From Angiostrongylus vasorum (taxonomy: Eukaryota; Nematoda; Chromadorea; Rhabditida; Metastrongylidae): DNA of 64,000 nt. Numbering within the stretch: position 1 is the first letter of the stretch; every line of letters starts with the position of its first letter. Shown piece by piece: positions 61,001-64,000 of the stretch. A program made the translations under genes and the position numbers. Location: assembly GCA_018806985.1 (NCBI GenBank), contig JADANN010000108.1, positions 3,410,001 through 3,474,000 on the forward strand, written 5' to 3'. The notes under the pieces were generated by a model. That model did no database searches. It had not been told where the DNA came from and worked only from the letters and a program-made list of their open reading frames with translations.

Positions 61001-61210
61001 GGCATTGATCAAATAATTCTTTACATTCTTGTTGAGCAAACAGCACATTTACACTTCCATGTGTACTCTGTGCGGTTGGTCTCCACGTGATATGCTCAGA
61101 GGAAGACTGGTAGAAAGCGGCTCTGAGGAAGGCGGAATCCGCTGAAACGTCAGCTTGTTCTTGAATAAAGAATAAAACGATACCTTGCGTCAGCTCAACA
61201 GGAATGTAAT
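61000..61210 (+). repeat. Solo PLE-type terminal repeat
   Basis: Blocks shared with the PLE repeats are TTAACCTTGGCATTGATCAA, ACATTCTTGTTGAGCAAACA and its inverted partner GTCAGCTCAACAGGAATGT, with a hammerhead motif between. No coding region is attached. Confidence 0.72.
61118..61156 (+). ncRNA. Hammerhead ribozyme motif in solo PLE repeat
   Basis: The order is CGGCT, CTGAGGA (61,123-61,129), AG, GCGG-AAT-CCGC, T, GAAA, CGTC, AGCTTG. The CUGANGA and GAAA cores are intact, stem II has four GC pairs plus a possible G-U, GCT/AGC gives a minimal stem I, and the cleavage triplet is GTC. Stem III is ACGT, as in the other copies. Confidence 0.74.
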
Positions 61211-61469
61211 GAATACTTTGGTTGTTTTTTTGACCCCTCTAGCCGAAGTTGAATAATTGGCACCTATGGGAATGAGGGCTATAGGTATTTGTAATAGAAT
61301 AGCGAAGATGCATGAAGATTGAAGATTCATGGTTGAAAATGCCTCATTTTCAAATAAATGCAACGAAATCGAGATCAGATAGGATATTGGAGTTTCAGCT
61401 TGTCCTAAATGCAAATAATGAACGCATTATTTCTAATTGATAATTCCACTTACTAATCAGCTGTTTTTG

Positions 61470-61730
61470 CTAGCAGGTTGTCCACACTTCGTATTCCAGC
61501 GCCCGGATGGATGTCCACATCCGGTATTCTAGCGCCTTGGCAAAGTTTACGTGACATAATGTTGCCACTCGTGAGCCAATTCTTATAGTGTTCTTGGAAA
61601 CTGCAGCATTCCAACGTAATGCGTATTTATCTTTATAAAACAAATTGCCGAAGTCCAGCAGCTTCGACACATCATTGCGAAGAATAGTTCTTATAGAACT
61701 GCGTAACGCTGTTGACGAGTCATCATCCAT
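61470..61730 (-). CDS. Unrecognised 86-codon frame, possible first exon
   Basis: It starts MDDDSSTALRSSIRTILRND and continues VSKLLDFGNLFYKDKYALRW, a plausible soluble helical protein, then a stretch in which ALEYRMWTSIR is followed by the near-duplicate ALEYEVWTTC-stop. No family is recognised and no second exon was found. The duplicated end may be a recent tandem event. Confidence 0.3.
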   Translation of the reverse strand: MDDDSSTALRSSIRTILRNDVSKLLDFGNLFYKDKYALRWNAAVSKNTIRIGSRVATLCHVNFAKALEYRMWTSIRALEYEVWTTC

Positions 61731-61759
61731 ATGCGACTAGTATCAGCTCTTGACAGTGT

Positions 61760-61990
61760 TAACCTTTTTATTCACTGCCTACTACAATTTTTTCATGGCA
61801 AGGTATTATGTGAAATGCAACCACAATAGCAGATAGAAAACTAGCTGAGAGAAAGACGGAACGAAGTATCCGCATGGTGTGGTGGTGAGCACGTTAGCCC
61901 CCGGAAGGGGTAATAGCGCGTTCGATCCCAACCGCATACACCTGTGTTTCCGAATTTTGCAAATATCTCGGTATCGTTGTGGCTGCTGAC
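61760..61990 (+). repeat. SINE family S2, copy 6
   Basis: It has the clearest S2 promoter: GCATGGTGTGGTGGTGAGCA then CGTTAGCCCCCGG (A box region) and GCGCGTTCGATCCCAACCGC (B box). The body continues TTTTGCAAATATCTCGGTAT. Confidence 0.85.
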
Positions 61991-61994
61991 AATA

Positions 61995-62860
61995 TAATTT
62001 CGGTATTATGTTGGATTCAAAAGTCATACTCTTCGTTTCTACATTCCACCGAAGGTCTTCGGAATGGTTGCTCGCATCGCATATATTATCTTCTGGATGT
62101 AGAAGTTCGCACCAGCAAAACGCCCAGATTAGGACTTCACCATAGAAGGATAGGGATATCTATGAGGAGAGGGCATTCGAAAATTGAAGTGATCCGAAAC
62201 CTAAGATTGCTATTGTCAGTAGACCTGCTAATACGACACACTGATAAGATGTGCGCACATTCAACCGTCTTTGTCCTTTCATCGGTGCGAGCTTCGTTTC
62301 TTCTTGCTATTAGGTACAACGTGTCAACTTTTGACAGGAGGACCGCTTCTACTTCCAGTTCTTAAGAGGGTCCATTGAATTCTGAAAATGGTGAGATTAA
62401 AGCTTATCCTAAGTGAAGCTGTACGAATATGCAGTTTTTTTCGTGAAATGGAAAGCATGATAACAATTTACGCATAAGCAGAAAACCCCCAAATAACTTA
62501 TGGGCTGTCACTATCTCTCCAAATGTGGGGAGTCGTCGTAATTCACAGAATCATTTCGTGACGCTCTACCATAACATTCCGATAAATCAACAAATCAGAC
62601 AAAAATCAATCTATTCGAATTAGTAACCTTCTAGGAAGCTGGATGAATATTCTTCTTCAATTTCTTGCTTAGGCTTTCAGAAGATTTTGCTCTAACGTCG
62701 TTCTTTATTCACTTTTAAACTTTATTCGGTTATCACTTGACTGTGAGTATCCTTCGAGTGTGGTGAAACATGTCTACTTAGCATGATGCTTGGATGTCTG
62801 AAATCACCGACCATTGCTGTTCGTTGCATAATTTCTATAGAATACAACCACTATGAAGCT
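61995..62860. other. Intergenic, nothing recognised
   Basis: Contains a 128-codon plus-strand frame (61,979-62,365) without motifs, probably chance. Confidence 0.4.
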
Positions 62861-62864
62861 GAGA

Positions 62865-63140
62865 TATTTGCAAAACTTGGGCCCGGGCCTGGTTGGGTTT
62901 AACTGGGTTTAATCTTGTGCTTTCTAGCTCATTCCCGTTGACGGATGATTGCTGACAATATCGTTAGCTGGAGAACTGGCTGAGAGAAAGGTAAAACGAA
63001 GGGCCTCAGTGGTGCAGAGGGTAACTGATTCCGGGGTGGGACTCAAGTTTTGCAAATAGTTCAACCTCATAGTAGTTGTATTTCACATCTACCCTGCCGT
63101 GAAAAAGATTTATAGGCAGTAGATAGAAAGTTAAACATTC
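62865..63140 (+). repeat. SINE family S2, copy 7
   Basis: It has GGGTTTAATCTTGTGCTTTC, TGACGGATGATTGCTGACAA, a worn head and the end TTGTATTTCACATCTACCCT followed by TAGGCAGTAGATAGAAAG. A short palindromic GGGCCCGGGCC run precedes it. Confidence 0.72.
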
Positions 63141-63539
63141 CATAGAATATTTTGCATGGTGGTTAAGTTTTCTTCATCGTAGGTTCAAAATAAGCAAGAC
63201 GTCCAAAAGTTGTTACCGTAAGGGTTTTTCTGTAACGGGTAGAGATTGCAGAGATGCTCTATCTTTTGATTCGTTTTCCATTTCGAACGTAACAGCTGGA
63301 TCCGTCCGTTTCTTCACAGCTTGGCCTTAATTGGTCGTCCCTCAAGAATAAAGAGCATTTACTGAGGCGGCAAATTACCAGTTATACCTTTTTAAAAAAA
63401 TAGCAAGTATACAATTTGTTCCCCGTTTGATCGCCTAATTGGTCAATCAAGTACAAGTTATTTTCCATTTGTCCTTGTCACGTGGTAGAATGGCGCGGTA
63501 GGTTTTTTTTCGCTAGAAGAACACGAGGTTCATTTATTA

Positions 63540-64000
63540 TTTCTTCATTGTCTTCATGAAACATGACCACCGTGTCGATGCTCTTTTTGCTTTTGCTGTG
63601 CGGTTTTCGTGGAACCGAATGTGTAACCACTGTTCTACAGCGATCATCGTTTTAGGTATCACATGTCCAGGCCACCTGATTTTCGAGATTTTGCCTTTGC
63701 TCGGATGTTGAATCGTCGACGTAGTTCGGAATTTCCATTCCCTCTTTCACATGTGTGAAGCAAACTGCTAGAATTACCTTCATACGAACATGTTCCATAA
63801 CTTTTACACTTCCGTTCTGTACATGTAGTACTCGGGTTCATGAGCCGTAAGTTAGGATAGGAAGATTGTAGAATCAAAGGTTCCAAAGTAGTCGTTCTTC
63901 GTTCTCTTCATTTCCTCCTTGATGCTTTTGTAAAATTTCTAAGCCGTTCGCTTCCTGCTACCCCTTAAAATGAGTCTGTCTATCATACTATTTAACTTGC
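63540..64000 (-). mobile_element. Non-LTR retrotransposon C-terminal relic, runs off the edge
   Basis: Minus-strand pieces PILTYGS-like (about 63,850), NGSVKVMEHVRM (about 63,810) and, near 63,690, residues like ELRRRFNIRAKAKSRKSGGL match the tail end of RTE/CR1-type reverse transcriptase proteins (LRRR..I...K.RW.GH). No active-site region lies in the window. Confidence 0.5.

Noticed and set aside
61979..62365. 128-codon plus-strand frame
   Set aside because: No motif, no splice signals, no repeat relation and low-complexity end; a chance open frame is most likely.

Overview
The window looks like nuclear DNA from a nematode, most likely a strongylid (hookworm-type, clade V). The evidence is short exons with TTTCAG-like acceptors and GTAAGC/GTGAGC-like donors, histone genes with 3' stem-loops instead of ordinary tails, a nematode-style TauE/SafE-like (TSUP) membrane protein gene, and decayed RTE-type non-LTR elements of the kind common in hookworm genomes. 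Nothing suggests a prokaryote. The species assignment is inference.

Layout. 1-12.9 kb is transposon graveyard: an RTE-B leader scrap, tRNA-derived SINEs, two RTE-B copies head to head around 7.8 kb, an RTE-A copy at 9.5-11.7 kb and a Penelope-like relic near 12.5 kb. From about 15.0 to 36.1 kb runs a plus-strand TSUP gene. Seven exons with consistent phases are visible from 24.29 to 36.14 kb, and a likely N-terminal exon lies at 14.96-15.08 kb. Its introns hold a 3.3 kb Penelope-like element (PLE, minus strand, 19.27-22.61 kb) flanked by direct repeats that carry hammerhead-ribozyme motifs, plus RTE fragments and SINEs.

From 34.80 to 44.94 kb there is a large inverted repeat with arms of about 2.86 kb and a 4.4 kb centre. 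The arms carry the last two TSUP exons, part of an unidentified membrane-protein gene and the 5' part of a histone H4 pseudogene. The centre carries an almost perfect histone H3 gene with a one-base insertion, nested inside a second, more diverged inverted repeat. A divergent H2A/H2B pair follows at 45.9-46.8 kb; H2A is still open and H2B is broken. 47-64 kb is again mostly intergenic and repetitive: more SINEs, a 27-bp minisatellite inside a small acidic ORF, a nearly full-length but decayed RTE-A (57.2-60.0 kb), a solitary hammerhead-bearing PLE repeat at 61.1 kb and another non-LTR C-terminal relic running off the right edge.

How the parts relate. Three or more SINE-like families are dispersed through the window. 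One of them (S3) shares its 3' end with RTE-A, so RTE-A probably supplied its enzymes. The most interesting items are the hammerhead motifs (one copy with a changed catalytic G), the histone-centred palindrome with a stop codon shared by both H4 copies, and the SINE that ends about 15 bp before a TSUP splice acceptor. Open frames were read by eye. No database search or folding program was run.
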